Assembly: GCA_022828595.1 (NCBI GenBank) | Contig: JAKGHH010000003.1 | Span: 59,447,759-59,511,758 of the forward strand | From: Nelumbo lutea | Taxonomy: Eukaryota > Streptophyta > Magnoliopsida > Proteales > Nelumbonaceae | Reading direction: 5' to 3' | Length of the DNA: 64,000 bases | Shown here: positions 46,701 through 55,458 of the stretch, piece after piece | Position numbering within the stretch: the stretch's first letter is position 1 | Layout of the letters: each line of letters opens with the position of its first letter | Position numbers and translations under genes: made by a program | Notes under the pieces: generated by a model | Database searches by the model: none | Seen by the model: the letters and a program-made list of their open reading frames with translations, nothing else | Told to the model about the DNA's origin: nothing

Positions 46701-49031
46701 ATATTAGTTTGGTCAAAATGACATCAATATGTATATTTTTGATAATCCCCTGTTTAGATCTGCCCACCTGTATCGATCCACTTTTCTTTTTTCATCAATT
46801 TGCAAAACCAATCTTGTCAGAGTCAAACATTTATAGGGGGAACCTTTCTGATTCATCATGATCATGAAGCAACTGAAATAATAGCTAGAAAACACACTAA
46901 AACAAATAAGCATGGTGTGTACGTTTTTGTTGTGGCCCCATCAAGTTTGTCTAAATTGCATAATTTTGAGCTCGTTAGTTAAGTAATTGAATGAGCTTTC
47001 AAATGGTATCAAGTCTGTTATATTATAATGCCTTGGGATAAAGTGGAAGGATAAGCTACTTGGGAGAGAATGTGAAAATGATTCCAGTTGTATATAAATG
47101 ATAGGTCAGACTTTGAAACAACAATGCAGAACAAATTTAAGTTGAAAATGGTAGAAGACATTAAATATTAAGTTTTGTAATTATTTAATGTAAGCATACG
47201 AGTCACATAGTATAAGATAAATATTATGCCTATCCTGCAAAATTTTTGAAAAATGTTAGTCTTTTCTACATAGGCCACAATCATGATCAAATACCCACTT
47301 ATCAACTAAATACCTGTACAAGAGTTCTGTGTCATGTTGGATACTACAATATTTTGTATAAATTCATATCTGATACCATATCCAGCCTTGTCCTTGCTGT
47401 ATCTGGGTAACATAATTTATCAAAGGAGTTGTAGTAATTGCACTTCATTCCATCTACTTTTGCTTCTGGCAATCTTGGTTGTAAAAACTGTGTACTTTGC
47501 ACATACTGCCTCAAGCATAATATTTTGGTCTTAGGCCTGCCACCATCTGTTGCTATGTGAACATGGTTATCTTATTTGTCATTTTTTTACAAGTATTATC
47601 CTATTTTTCATTCTTACTGAACATCTTAGAAAACAACTATAAAGTTACAATTTCCTCCTAGGACAAAAGCTGGAATGACATCTGCTGCAGAAAGCATCAC
47701 AGAGAGTCTTCGCCGCACCCGCCAATTGATGGTTCAGGTTATGATTTGCTGTACTGTTTTAACACATCGACCCTTCGTAGTTGTTTATATTGCAACTCAT
47801 GGGATAAGATTCTTACCGTGGATGTTAAATGTATCAGGAGGTGGAAAGAAGTGCAAACACATTAGTGACCTTTGGTATGTGGATTCTATGTTATAAAACA
47901 GCTTGTCAATTTCCACTGCTCCTGTTTACATCTATAGCTTTCCAGTGGAACAGCAATTCCTGCTCCTTTTAAAATGCTTATGTTGCTTTCCTTTATGATG
48001 ATGTTCTGTTTGATACCTTTTTGTGTTTTCTGTAGAGAATGAAAAAGTTATATAGGATAAGACCAGTCACATAATTAATTTAGAAAGATCTAGAGTCTAG
48101 CAGGTAACTAATATTAGAAGATCTTGAATATAACAAATGTAGGAAGCCTGATCGGATAACAAATACAGGGAAAGATCAATGTTCAATTAAGTTAGAAAAG
48201 ATTTTTGTTTTCTACTTTTATTCTAAAGGGGTTTTATAATTTCCTTCCAATGAGTAATAATTGGTGAAAGGATGAGACGACAAATACTTCTGTTGAGAGA
48301 GACCTGGAGAGGCTTTTGAATTTTGTATAAAATTCTATACCAATTTGGTTTCATCGTTTCAGGTGTTTTCTTATGTACAAAAAATAAAAATTAAATATAA
48401 AAAAAGAGTGTTTTTTGTATATATTTGTTTATTTGCTTGCAAAGTTATCTTTGCATCCTTAAGAGAGATTTTCTGTAGTATATTCCACATCTCCAACTGA
48501 ATGGTTAAAGAGGCTATGATTGTTGACAAGTTCAATGCTGGAATTAAAACTGATGATAAATGCAAATGTCATGAGTTGTTCAGAGGAATCAACTGGAGTA
48601 TTAAAGAAAGCAGAAAGTGAGTACAAGGGACATCGCTCACTGCTTATGCGGACACGAAACCTACTGTCCACAATGCAACGTCAGGATGTTATTGACAGGT
48701 AGAGAAAAGAAAAGCATTTATATTCATTTATTTCACAACTGGATTTCGTGTGACTTAAAAATAGCTTACAATGAAGTTCTATGTGGACAGGGTGATACTT
48801 GTAGTTGGGTTTATCTTGTTCTCTTGCGCTGTTTTATACGTTGTTTCAAAACGTATTGGGCTGCTCAAGTTGCAGAGAAAACTTACTTCTGCTATCAAGG
48901 CAGGGATGATTGGACAGGGAGAAATGAGACCGGGGGATGCTGCTGAAGATGGCTTTAAAATTTTGCATGTTCATGACAATGTACTGCCCAACATAGATGT
49001 CCCATTGGAAAATAGGCATGATGAATTTTGA
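26060..49031 (+). CDS. SEC20: SEC20, Qb-SNARE of Golgi-to-ER transport (7 coding exons)
   Basis: Joined exons 26060-26343, 26560-26629, 27060-27115, 47662-47737, 47838-47874, 48584-48698 and 48791-49031 keep one frame through GT-AG introns and give about 292 residues. The protein opens [20 protein letters not shown] and has [20 protein letters not shown] in the N-terminal coiled region. It then carries the Sec20 SNARE segment (about residues 138-212: [48 protein letters not shown]). A single C-terminal membrane anchor spans about 214-231, followed by a roughly 60-residue tail ending in HDEF. Sec20 proteins sit in the ER/cis-Golgi membrane and act with the Ufe1/Use1-type SNAREs in retrograde COPI vesicle fusion. 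The ATG at 26060 starts the conserved sequence; the upstream in-frame ATG (25946) lies in intron sequence. The frame is intact, so the gene is likely functional despite a 20.5-kb intron. Confidence 0.92.
26560..26629 (+). CDS. SEC20: SEC20 coding exon 2
   Basis: Acceptor gatcag|TTTGC, donor GCAGAG|gtaat. The first base completes a Ser codon, then [20 protein letters not shown] follows; ends in phase 0. Confidence 0.9.
27060..27115 (+). CDS. SEC20: SEC20 coding exon 3
   Basis: Acceptor gatgacag|AGGGAAC, donor TTGCA|gtatgt. Encodes [18 protein letters not shown] plus two bases of the next Gln codon. The following intron is 20,546 bp. Confidence 0.88.
27550..27822 (-). repeat. Copia-1 3' LTR
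   Basis: Begins TGTAATCATTCATGG and ends CCTTACAACA on the plus strand. Preceded in element sense by the polypurine tract TTTGAGGGGGAG (27823-27834). Confidence 0.92.
27835..31842 (-). pseudogene. Copia-1 gag-pol (decayed)
   Basis: In element order: gag UBN2-type region and CCHC knuckle [14 protein letters not shown] (31123-31842), protease [10 protein letters not shown] near 31000, integrase zinc/pre-integrase block [14 protein letters not shown] (30604), integrase core (30277-29810), RT (29599-28367; YVDDIIIT near 28775) and RNase H (28392 to about 27840, [26 protein letters not shown]). The integrase catalytic glutamate is changed: [12 protein letters not shown] has Lys where the family has Glu. 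Stops and frameshifts separate the blocks, so it is inactive. The gag start region is cut off by the Copia-2 insertion at 32147. Confidence 0.88.
32148..32484 (-). repeat. Copia-2 3' LTR
   Basis: 337 bp. Next to it inside the element is the purine tract (reverse complement of 'ctccccctcaagctgagc'). Confidence 0.88.
32455..35754 (-). pseudogene. Copia-2 gag-pol remnant lacking protease
   Basis: Gag UBN2 blocks at 35754-35464 and 35437-35237 stop at ...SEESRRQV, and the next recognisable block is already the integrase (HFDVWGP near 35130). The zinc knuckle, protease and pre-integrase segments are therefore gone. Integrase core 35001-34156 keeps the catalytic Glu (AERRNRH). RT frames 34011-33685 and 33492-32944 keep YVDDIVVTG. 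RNase H 32940-32455 keeps [15 protein letters not shown] and VDILTKGVP. Stops and frameshifts occur between segments. Confidence 0.87.
36336..36668 (-). repeat. Copia-2 5' LTR
   Basis: 333 bp, differing from the partner LTR at a dozen or so positions by eye. PBS (minus-strand TGGTATCAAAAC) occupies 36324-36335. Confidence 0.88.
36801..37357. repeat. Tandem duplication in the Copia-1 leader (about 299 bp)
   Basis: A block beginning AACTCTGTGATGG at 36801 recurs at 37100 with few substitutions. The second unit is shorter because of an internal deletion near 37300, where AACAAGAACACATACCCT is itself repeated. Lies between the PBS and gag, in untranslated leader. Confidence 0.85.
37503..37514 (-). 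promoter_or_regulatory. Copia-1 primer-binding site
   Basis: Minus strand TGGTATCAGAGC directly abuts the 5' LTR and is complementary to the 3' end of plant initiator methionine tRNA, the normal copia primer. Confidence 0.88.
37515..37783 (-). repeat. Copia-1 5' LTR
   Basis: Matches the left LTR with scattered substitutions and a few short indels. Followed in element sense by the PBS at 37503-37514. Confidence 0.92.
37789..38161. other. Unique SEC20 intron sequence between Copia-1 and Copia-3
   Basis: No repeat or gene recognised; AT-rich as expected for a plant intron. Confidence 0.5.
38162..38270. repeat. Orphan Mutator-like terminal repeat in the intron
   Basis: Starts GGGTAAAATACTAGAAGTAC, close to the end at 2089 (GGGTAAAATACTTAAACCAC), with the same stepwise C-rich pattern. 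Its partner was not found; Copia-3 lies 130 bp downstream. Confidence 0.35.
38402..38698 (-). repeat. Copia-3 3' LTR with expanded (GA)n
   Basis: Contains about 24 uninterrupted GA units (38457-38504) where the partner LTR has only a short imperfect GA run. This accounts for most of its extra length. Confidence 0.88.
39146..39171. repeat. 26-bp perfect palindrome in Copia-3 RNase H
   Basis: TCTCTACTCTTATA followed by its exact reverse complement. A further direct copy of the half-site (CTCTACTCTTATATAA) follows at 39179-39194, adding codons before the [10 protein letters not shown] block. Confidence 0.85.
39989..40913. mobile_element. hAT-like element A, inside Copia-3 RT
   Basis: Ends TAGTGTTTTAAAAGCGCAAG and, reverse complemented, CAGTGATTTAAAAGACACGT. 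Flanks aacaggag (39981-39988) and aataggag (40914-40921) are an 8-bp duplication with one mismatch, which with the CAGTG-type ends indicates the hAT superfamily. Subterminal regions are dense in GCGCAAGGC/GCGCC motifs, the interior is AT-rich, and there is no transposase. A 37-nt inverted pair (40497-40533, 40573-40611) is a later internal change absent from copy B. Confidence 0.85.
43421..44070. mobile_element. MITE inside Copia-3 gag
   Basis: Left end (GCA)TAGTTTTCAAGGTGTC and right end, reverse complemented, GCATAGTTGTCAAGGTGACG. Subterminal 'cgcctaggcg' motifs are present on both sides. Flanks atgctagca and atactagca match at eight of nine bases, a candidate target duplication. The core has an A-rich tract and a (GAA)n run near 43706-43746. 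No transposase. Confidence 0.7.
44159..44961. mobile_element. hAT-like element B, inside Copia-3 gag
   Basis: Same family as element A, inserted in the opposite orientation. Perfect 8-bp target duplication AGTGTTAT (44151-44158 and 44962-44969). Ends TTAGTGATTTAAAAGGCGCG and, reverse complemented, AATGTTTTAAAAGTGCAAGG. Subterminal GCGCC/GCGCAAGG arrays and an AT-rich core match A. Small frames in the GC-rich arms are by-products. Confidence 0.88.
45784..46054 (-). repeat. Copia-3 5' LTR
   Basis: Matches the left LTR apart from the GA tract and scattered substitutions. PBS at 45771-45783 (minus strand CAGTATCAGAGCC). Confidence 0.88.
46116..46286 (+). pseudogene. Unrecognised exon-like segment in the SEC20 intron
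   Basis: A pyrimidine tract with CCCCTCAG| precedes a stretch reading [15 protein letters not shown], then [15 protein letters not shown] and a stop. In another frame it continues [20 protein letters not shown] up to |GTTAGC. An inner AG|GTACC donor exists at 46162/46163. Composition and splice-like borders look like an exon of another gene with one frameshift. I do not recognise the family. It may be a transposon-captured gene piece or chance. Confidence 0.35.
46290..47661. other. Right-hand unique part of the giant intron
   Basis: AT-rich with no supported gene. Overlapping frames near 46550-46860 on both strands have no domain. Confidence 0.4.
47662..47737 (+). CDS. SEC20: SEC20 coding exon 4
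   Basis: Acceptor cctcctag|GACAAAAG, donor GGTTCAG|gttatg. The first base completes Gln. Encodes [20 protein letters not shown] and on to LMVQ; ends in phase 0. Confidence 0.88.
47838..47874 (+). CDS. SEC20: SEC20 coding exon 5 (micro-exon)
   Basis: Only 37 nt: acceptor gtatcag|GAGGTGG, donor CCTTTG|gtatgt. Encodes [12 protein letters not shown] plus one base. Needed to keep the frame into the [12 protein letters not shown] segment. Confidence 0.85.
48584..48698 (+). CDS. SEC20: SEC20 coding exon 6
   Basis: Acceptor gttgttcag|AGGAATC, donor GACAG|gtagag. Encodes [20 protein letters not shown] through MQRQDVID. The alternative AG two bases later would break the frame. Confidence 0.88.
48791..49031 (+). 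CDS. SEC20: SEC20 coding exon 7 with membrane anchor and stop
   Basis: Acceptor gtggacag|GGTGATAC. Encodes [18 protein letters not shown] (membrane segment), a basic stop-transfer stretch ([12 protein letters not shown]), a polar tail and the terminal residues HDEF before TGA at 49029-49031. Confidence 0.9.
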
Positions 49032-49330
49032 ATCTCTTTTTGTCAAATTAATGCAGTTTTTTTCCGTTCCTATTATGTTATCTGTACACACAGCCTAAAT
49101 TGAGCCCTCTCATGACTAGCTTCCTAGTGTGTCTTTAAGTTTGGCTTGTTTTCATTTCACTGGCATTCATTTTTCTCCTGCTGAAGAATGAATATTCCCC
49201 TGTGGGACAATTATCAAAAAAAAAAAAAAAAAAACCCTGTGGGACATCCATCCGGTCCAGTGTTAAAAGCCAGAGTGCTATTGTATACTTATTTTTTGAC
49301 TGGTGAATAAAAGAAACTTTTCCATGGTTG
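49032..49330 (+). other. SEC20: SEC20 3' UTR
   Basis: Follows the stop codon. An AATAAA signal at 49306-49311 is the likely polyadenylation signal. A small poly(A) retroposition footprint (49198-49246) lies within it. Confidence 0.5.
49198..49246 (+). mobile_element. Minute poly(A) retroposition footprint
   Basis: The 12-mer CCCTGTGGGACA occurs at 49198-49209 and again at 49235-49246. Between the copies lie only ATTATC and about 19 A. This looks like target-primed insertion of almost nothing but a poly(A) tail, in the SEC20 3' UTR. Confidence 0.7.
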
Positions 49331-50100
49331 AGCTCATCAACTCTGTTCAGCAGGCGGGTTTTGGACAGAAATAACCCAGAATTTGGAGACGTACCAGAGA
49401 ATCTTGACTTTTCTTTAAAATTTGGAGGTCCCTTGTGAGTGGCTTACCAATACTGGATCTTCATGTACTAGAGTATTACATTGTTGTCTTGTTGGTAACT
49501 GGTGAGTAATTTTTTCACCATTTTCTTTGGCCAAGTTTTATGCCTGTAAGCCATCTTGAACTATGAAAATCATTCAAGCATAGGAATCATAAAGATCTTA
49601 CTGGAGCTTCATGTACTGGAGTATTACATGGCACACTGCACTTGCAGGGTGAAACTAATATATGTTCGTAGGTCTTTGTTTTTACCTCTATGTCTGCAAA
49701 CGGTAACACAGTTGATAATCCAAGTTCTAGTAATCATAAAGATCTTTTAAGTCTTTGGACTATTTACATTGCGGGCAGAAGTATAAAAGAAAAAAAAAAA
49801 GGCAAATTTTTTAGACATTGACTGACTAACTATATCCGTTTACATATTGTATTAAGGTACCTCACGATTTTCTGACAATTGACATTGCTGTTAAATAGTA
49901 ATGGAAAAACAAAATGTCGAATTTACTCTCAATTGTTTTCCAAAATTTGAAAATAAAACTCATCTGATGAAAATTTTTAAGTCAGTGCAATGCTTAGCCT
50001 CAGCCCATTCCCGACTCACGGGTGATTGTAGCACTAGGTCTAAATGATGTCTCTTCAACAAAAAAAAAAGGGTTCTTAGTTGATATCTTTGCTTTTCCTA
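49331..50100. other. Anonymous spacer downstream of SEC20
   Basis: Contains an imperfect direct repeat ('cttcatgtact.gagtattacat' at 49459 and 49607) and a repeated 'atcataaagatctt'. No gene is supported. Confidence 0.4.
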
Positions 50101-50420
50101 TCAGTTGATCTCTCTGTTTATCTTTTTTTTTCCCAATTTTTTCTCTTTTGGATGAAGAAGTACAAGCAAAGAGACGAGCTCAGGGACACCATGGCCACAA
50201 CAAAGTATCGGTTCAAGCCCACTATCAAAGGTAACCAAGAGTTGTAAAGGTAGATCTGGCCTTGAAAGAACACGTTGTCGGCTGCGCACATTTCTGAATC
50301 TATCAAAAGAGAGGCACCACATGAACCAAACTGGAAGTCCTCTTCGGCGTCAAGAGCTTTAATTTCCCCATTTGAATTCTTCTCTCTCTTGATCCAAATC
50401 CCAAAACTGCGATGGATCAT
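50101..50420 (-). pseudogene. Frameshifted fragment resembling plant DUF1645-type proteins
   Basis: The minus strand reads DFQFGSCGASLL, then DSEMCAADNVFFQGQI. After a one-base shift the matching continuation PLQLLVTFDSGL lies in another frame. The phrase 'MCAAD-x-x-F-FxGQIxPL' is, from memory, typical of a plant family of unknown function often called DUF1645. No start context or further exons were recognised, so it is probably a broken copy. The identity is tentative. Confidence 0.4.
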
Positions 50421-50429
50421 GGATGGTCA

Positions 50430-52123
50430 GAAGAGCTAGGCCAAGGTAATGATGACCCAGTTCCACTACTCCGTTGAGCAGGTAAGAGGGATGATCTACT
50501 ATATGCTTCGTTTCTAAACAATGATGGAGTGCAAACTAATGCAACATACTTCACGAGAGAGATCTCCATCGTAGCCTACTCCTTGATGAGGAAGATGACG
50601 ATCTATAGGGCATCATGGAAGAGCGGTGAGGGAAAATCAGAGAGAGGAGAGAGAAATGAATAATAAGAATGTGGCGAGGAGGGGAGAAACGATGGCAGGG
50701 AGAATGTGAGAAACAGATGAAAACATTGCAATTGCTTGAGTTGTAGTGGCGACTGTGTATCCGTATGAGGTTAAACAAAGAAGATAAAAAAAAAGGGAGA
50801 GAAGGTGGTCGGATGCTGGTTGAAAAGGAATGAGTGAGAGAGGATGGCGGAGAGGAGAGAGAGGTGGTGGCAATTCAGTGGTCCAATCGCTTTTGTTACA
50901 ACGACAGTTTGACAAGGGAAAAGAAGGAAGATGAAAACAGTGAATGATAAAACAAAAAGAGAGAGAGAGAGAGAAGAAAAAGACCGGAGCAAGCTACCAT
51001 TATTTAAAATTTGTCTCGTTTGCCTCCTGTTCCACTAGTCTGTTGATGGAGAACTCGCCGAAGAGCCCTACCACATCGGAGATGGAAGTTGCCGGAAGGC
51101 CCGAAACTGAAGACGGTAGTTGGACAACTCGTCGGAGTCGGCAACTGAGGTACCAAAACGATACGGATGGCGGAATTGAGTTGGATGACCTCAAGCATCG
51201 GAACGAAACATGAATTGTAACAATACCACCGGCATTCCTCGGTGGCTCTGCATGGACCACAAATCGAATAACGATGCCATTTTTTTCTAATTTTAGAGAA
51301 ATGGTATTATTGCCATTTTAAAAAAAATATATATGAGTAGATTGTGACAGAATCTTAACGGTAGAGGAGTAATTAGTCAATTGTTAAAAAACTTAAGAAT
51401 ATTTTATAATAATATATAATTAGTAAATTAACTAAACCATAAGAATAGTTTAAAAAAATTATCAAAATATATAAAAAAAGCAATTGCATCGAGGAGAGGG
51501 ACGACAATTAGGAGGCCCCAACTAACTAGTTTTCTGAAATCCCTGATACATCATACAAACTGCTTCAGGACCAAACAAACAAGCTATTTCTTTCCTTAAC
51601 TCCAGCAAAATTGTGGTGAAAAGGGTGAGTTGGATGAAAGCCCAGATGATCTCAATCTTTGCGTTTAGAAAGACCCATTCAGAGACAACTTGGAAAAGAC
51701 AAATTGCACGAAAAGTGGCGTTCATTTATAAGCTTCAATCTGTGTAGGTGACAAAAAATTTGCATCTACTCAACCTGGTTTTTAACTCTAATTTCAGCCG
51801 AAGGTCAATTTTTATCTCGAATGATAGTGGTGTTATCATATCTAACTCTTTCTTTCTTGCTTGCTTTATACAATTAATCAACTTAACACTATAGAATCCC
51901 ATCCAATGTAGTTTAGCTTCAATGGTAAACAAATGAGGGCCGATTGGATCTCTCATATAAGATGCCCTTACATTCTCGTCTAATTCCCCCTTTAACTATG
52001 TTTTTCTTTTTGAAATTGCCGAATAAAACAGAAAATACATATTCGTGAAGTGCGTTTTTGCATGTATTTTGTTTTGAGAAGCAAAAGTCATTTTGGTTTT
52101 GTTAAAAAAAAAAGCAATTCATG
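50430..52123. other. Intergenic region with unassigned short frames
   Basis: Frames at 50944-51213 (+) and 51522-51725 (-, containing LFTTILLELRKEIACLFG) have no recognised domain. 50550-50970 is purine-rich on the plus strand with many GAGA runs, which creates open frames artificially. Confidence 0.3.
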
Positions 52124-52128
52124 TTCTT

Positions 52129-53010
52129 TCATAGAGGGTGATTTGGCCCGATCTTACAGCGTGGGGACACGTCGGTACAACCTGGCATAAGTGACAGGTC
52201 AGCATGGCAGCCTAGCCATAACTCGGTGTATTGAACTCGTCAGAACCCAGCAACGTAGCTCGACGGACGTAGCAGCTTGCCGAGTTGAAAGATCTAGTAC
52301 ACTCAGAATTCTCCCTAATGGAGGACGACTACCGAGCTCCTCCTGAGACCTGAACTCCCCCTGGTGGACCCCGAACTCTTCCTTCCTAAAAAGGGAACAC
52401 CCCGGTCTATGGGAAATACCCCGAAGTGGGGACACTTCAGGATAGTCCCATCAACGCACCTGCCTATATTTGCCTAAGGCTCAACTCGAGCACTCGCACC
52501 TCGGCTACATCGGCACCCCAGTGTGGGGTAGCTCGGACCATAGCAGCTCAGTGCGAAGTAGCTCAACAACCTACAGACAAGATCCACCTGACAATAGTAC
52601 ATGCCGAATCTGGAGGTCACGTCTCTTGTCAGGCGGCAGCGTGCCTGCCACTTCTGCTGGATGTGGCACACCTGACAGGTCCGTACCCTGCAACGGGTAC
52701 CCACATCCGCCACCTCAGCTCTGGCAGTAACGGCTGTGGCAGAGGCGGTTAAGCCAGATTTGATAGAACTCTGGTATAAGAGAACCCCAACCCTCGCGAA
52801 GCAAAGGTATTGAAGCTAGCGCAATTAGTACTCTTAGTTTTCTCTTTGCATTTCCTCGAGTTTTCTTAGAATTCTAACTTAAGCATCGGAGTGTTCCCGC
52901 CGGGAGAGCTACCCGGGAACTCTTCACGTTCCTCTTCGTCTCAAGTGCCATCAATCACAGCTAGGAGCCAGGTTCCAGCCAGCTAGGAGTGCCCGGATTG
53001 CGCAACATCA
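52129..53010 (+). repeat. Tat element 5' LTR
   Basis: 882 bp. Starts TCATAGAGGGTGATTTGG where the right LTR has TGATGAAGGGTGATTTGG, so the terminal TG has mutated to TC. Contains about 70 bp near 52500-52567 and a short stretch near 52740 missing from the partner. Confidence 0.88.
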
Positions 53011-53028
53011 TTTGGCGTCGTCTGTGGG
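53011..53028 (+). promoter_or_regulatory. Tat element primer-binding site
   Basis: TTTGGCGTCGTCTGTGGG directly follows the 5' LTR. It resembles the TGGCGCCGTCTGTGGG type seen in plant Tat elements, with C to T at a CG site. Confidence 0.75.
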
Positions 53029-53101
53029 AAACGCTTCAAAAATCCTTCCTCTAACTTCTTGGTAACTTTCTCCAAAGAACTCATTAGCACCATCAGCACT
53101 C

Positions 53102-54806
53102 ATGGCTTCCTCCAGTAATGCCAGACGCCGAAACGTCTCTAAAGAACAACCCCAACTTCCCACTGTCTGCATCAGATAGTTCACCGTCACCCTCTCTGCG
53201 GACAAAGTTCCTAGTCTGAATGTGCCCTAGACAGTGGCACCCGTGACTGTTCCACTTCCCCCTACGGTCAGAACAACCTTCGCTGAACCCACCATCCCCC
53301 CTCCGGTGGCCAGCCAAGGTCAGCTTGAGGATCTGATGCAGTGCATGCGAGCCATGCAGGCTTAGATGCAACAGTTCCAGCAGTTTCAGCTTTATTAGCA
53401 GCAAGTGTTGCCGTAGGTTTCCCAATACCAATATCAACAACAGTTTCCTTTACTCCCACCTCGGCATCTAGCCGCACAGCAAACCAGGCCCCGTCGCCGG
53501 AATGAACTTCCTTCCCGCCGGGGAGAGACCTCGGTGTCATCTCACGGGAGAAAGGAGAGACCACCTACCCTCGCCTCACAACCTGTAGACAGGTTGGGGG
53601 CTTCCCAGCCAGTTAGGCTCGCGTTGCCTCAGCGTTCGCAGTTCGAGTTCCCACTTGCCGAAAACCGATTCGAGGTGCTGGCAGTCGACCTAGGACAAGG
53701 TCCCTCAGTTTGCAGCTACCAACAGCAATCCGAGCCTTTCCCTGGGCCCATCGAGCTCGGTAATGCCAAAGCTAGCAGCACCAACACCGAGCCGGCTAAG
53801 AGGCAAAGGAGGCATCACCGAGCTCGCCGAGCTGCCACCCACGATCTACCCAAACTCAAAGGCAAGGAAGAGGTAAGCTCGGGCGAGGCAAAAACTACTC
53901 CGCTTCTTTCAGTCCCTTCCCCTCTGTCACCAAAACTCCTTGTTGTCCCCATGTCAAGGGACTTCAAGCTCCCCCCACTGGACAAGCATGATGGATCCTT
54001 TGATCCGAACGATCATGTAGACGCCTTTCAGTCCCAGATGCACTTGACAAGAGCAAGTGAATCCTGCATGTGTGTGGCCTTCTCCACCACCTTCAAAGGG
54101 GTAGCTCGCACCTGGTACCGAAACCTCGCACTCGGTTCAATAAGAAGTTGGGCGCAGTTTGTGCAAGTCTTTACTCCCACTTTGTCACCAGCAAGAGGTG
54201 CCCAAGAACTCAACAGAGCCTCCTTGGCATAGTTCAGAAGGGGAGTCCATCCGAAACTACATCAAGAGGTTCAATGATGCTTGCTTACAAATACCCGACC
54301 TGGACCCCATAGTCCGGCTCACTACGGCCAAGCGAGGCATCACCCACAAAGAGTTCAAGTGGCACGTGGTTGTCAATCAGCCGAAGACCGTGACTGAGTT
54401 CCTCAAGCTCGCAGATCGGTTCATAGGGATGGAGGAAGAGATCCACCAGAAGGGCGAGCAGACCCTTGAGAAAAGAAAGAGGGAACCAGAGCCTCTAGCT
54501 CAAGATGACAGCAAGAAGAAGAAGAACCAATCTCAGGGGGCAAAGTCGAATCAGCCTTTCTGAGCTTTAGCAGCGAAAAGGGACTACACACCCCTCAATA
54601 CAAAGCAGGCCGAGATCCCCATGGCGATCACGGACGCCCCGTATGTGAAGTGGCCACCTCAGCTGAAGGCCAACCCTAATGTTAGAAATAAAAATTTGTA
54701 TTGCAGTTTTCATAAAGATCACGGTCACAGTACCGAGAATTGTAAAAACCACCGCGACAAGATAGAGGAACTCATTCATCGCGGATATCTAAGAAATTTT
54801 GTATAA
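53102..54806 (+). pseudogene. Tat element gag
   Basis: The frame starts MASSSNARRRNVSKEQPQ at 53102 and continues to the capsid block FKLPPLDKHDGSFDPNDHVD (near 53960) and TWYRNLALGSIRSWAQF. In-frame TAG codons occur at 53177, 53228, 53363, 53396 and 53414. Frameshifts near 54150 and 54240 lead to ESIRNYIKRFNDACLQIPD. The zinc knuckle CSFHKDHGHSTENC lies near 54705. All five early stops are TAG in glutamine-rich surroundings, consistent with CAG decay. Confidence 0.87.
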
Positions 54807-55092
54807 AGCAATAATAGTAATAAAACAGGTCAGCAAGGAAGGCAGAATAGAGATGTTCCCGAGTCTAGCAGGCAGGCAGAATAGCCATAGAGGCAGCCCC
54901 CCAAAGAGAGACCAGTCTGGGGGACCATCCATGTAATTGTCGGAGGATCAATTGTCACCGGCTGCACTTCGGCCGCAGCTCGGTCATCAGCACGCAAGGC
55001 CGCCAGGGAAGAACAGAATCCCCCGAAGCTGCCAAGGGTGGAGGAACTGATCTTCTTCACAGAAGACGACGCACGGGGGGTCCACTATCCTC

Positions 55093-55458
55093 ATGATGAC
55101 ATGCTTCATAAAGATGAAAATCAATGACTTTGAAGTCAGGCATGTCCTCGTCGACTCAGGCAGCTCGGTGGATATTCTCTTCCAAGAAAGCGACCTGAAG
55201 CCCGCAAGCACTCCACTAGTGGGATTCAGTGGAGAGGAGGTCAGACCTTTGGGAAGGATTACTGTACCTATGAAGGTCGGCACCTGGCCCAGCGTGGTGA
55301 GGCTCAACCATGATTTCCTGGTGGTCGTGACTCCCTCCCCATACAATGCCATAGTAGGTCGGCCCATCATCCATGCCTTACGAGAAGTAGTCTCTACCTA
55401 CTATTTGGCAATGAAGTTCCCTATAGACTTCGGGGTCGGAGTGACGCGAGATGATTAG
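55093..55458 (+). pseudogene. Tat element aspartic protease
   Basis: The frame carries VLVDSGSSVDILF, the retroviral-type DSG active site, followed by PYNAIVGRPIIHAL in the flap/C-terminal part. It ends at TAG 55456 (DD-stop-LES), after which the same frame continues into RT, so protease and pol were one polyprotein. A frameshift near 55105 separates it from gag. Confidence 0.87.

Larger units (their letters stand above)
27116..47661 (+). other. SEC20: Giant SEC20 intron (20,546 bp)
   Basis: Bounded by gtatgt and cctcctag. Unique intron sequence remains at 27116-27549, 37789-38161 and 46055-47661. The rest is three minus-strand copia elements and their passengers. Without Copia-1 and Copia-3 it would be about 2.6 kb. 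The other six introns of the gene are below 1.4 kb. Confidence 0.85.

Noticed and set aside
50551..50992. Ser/Leu/His-rich minus-strand frames
   Set aside because: The plus strand is purine-rich here, which removes stops on the minus strand; no domain and low-complexity translation.
52199..52752. Several open frames in the Tat LTRs (also 62058-62816)
   Set aside because: They lie in non-coding LTR sequence, occur in both LTRs and on both strands, and owe their length to high GC.
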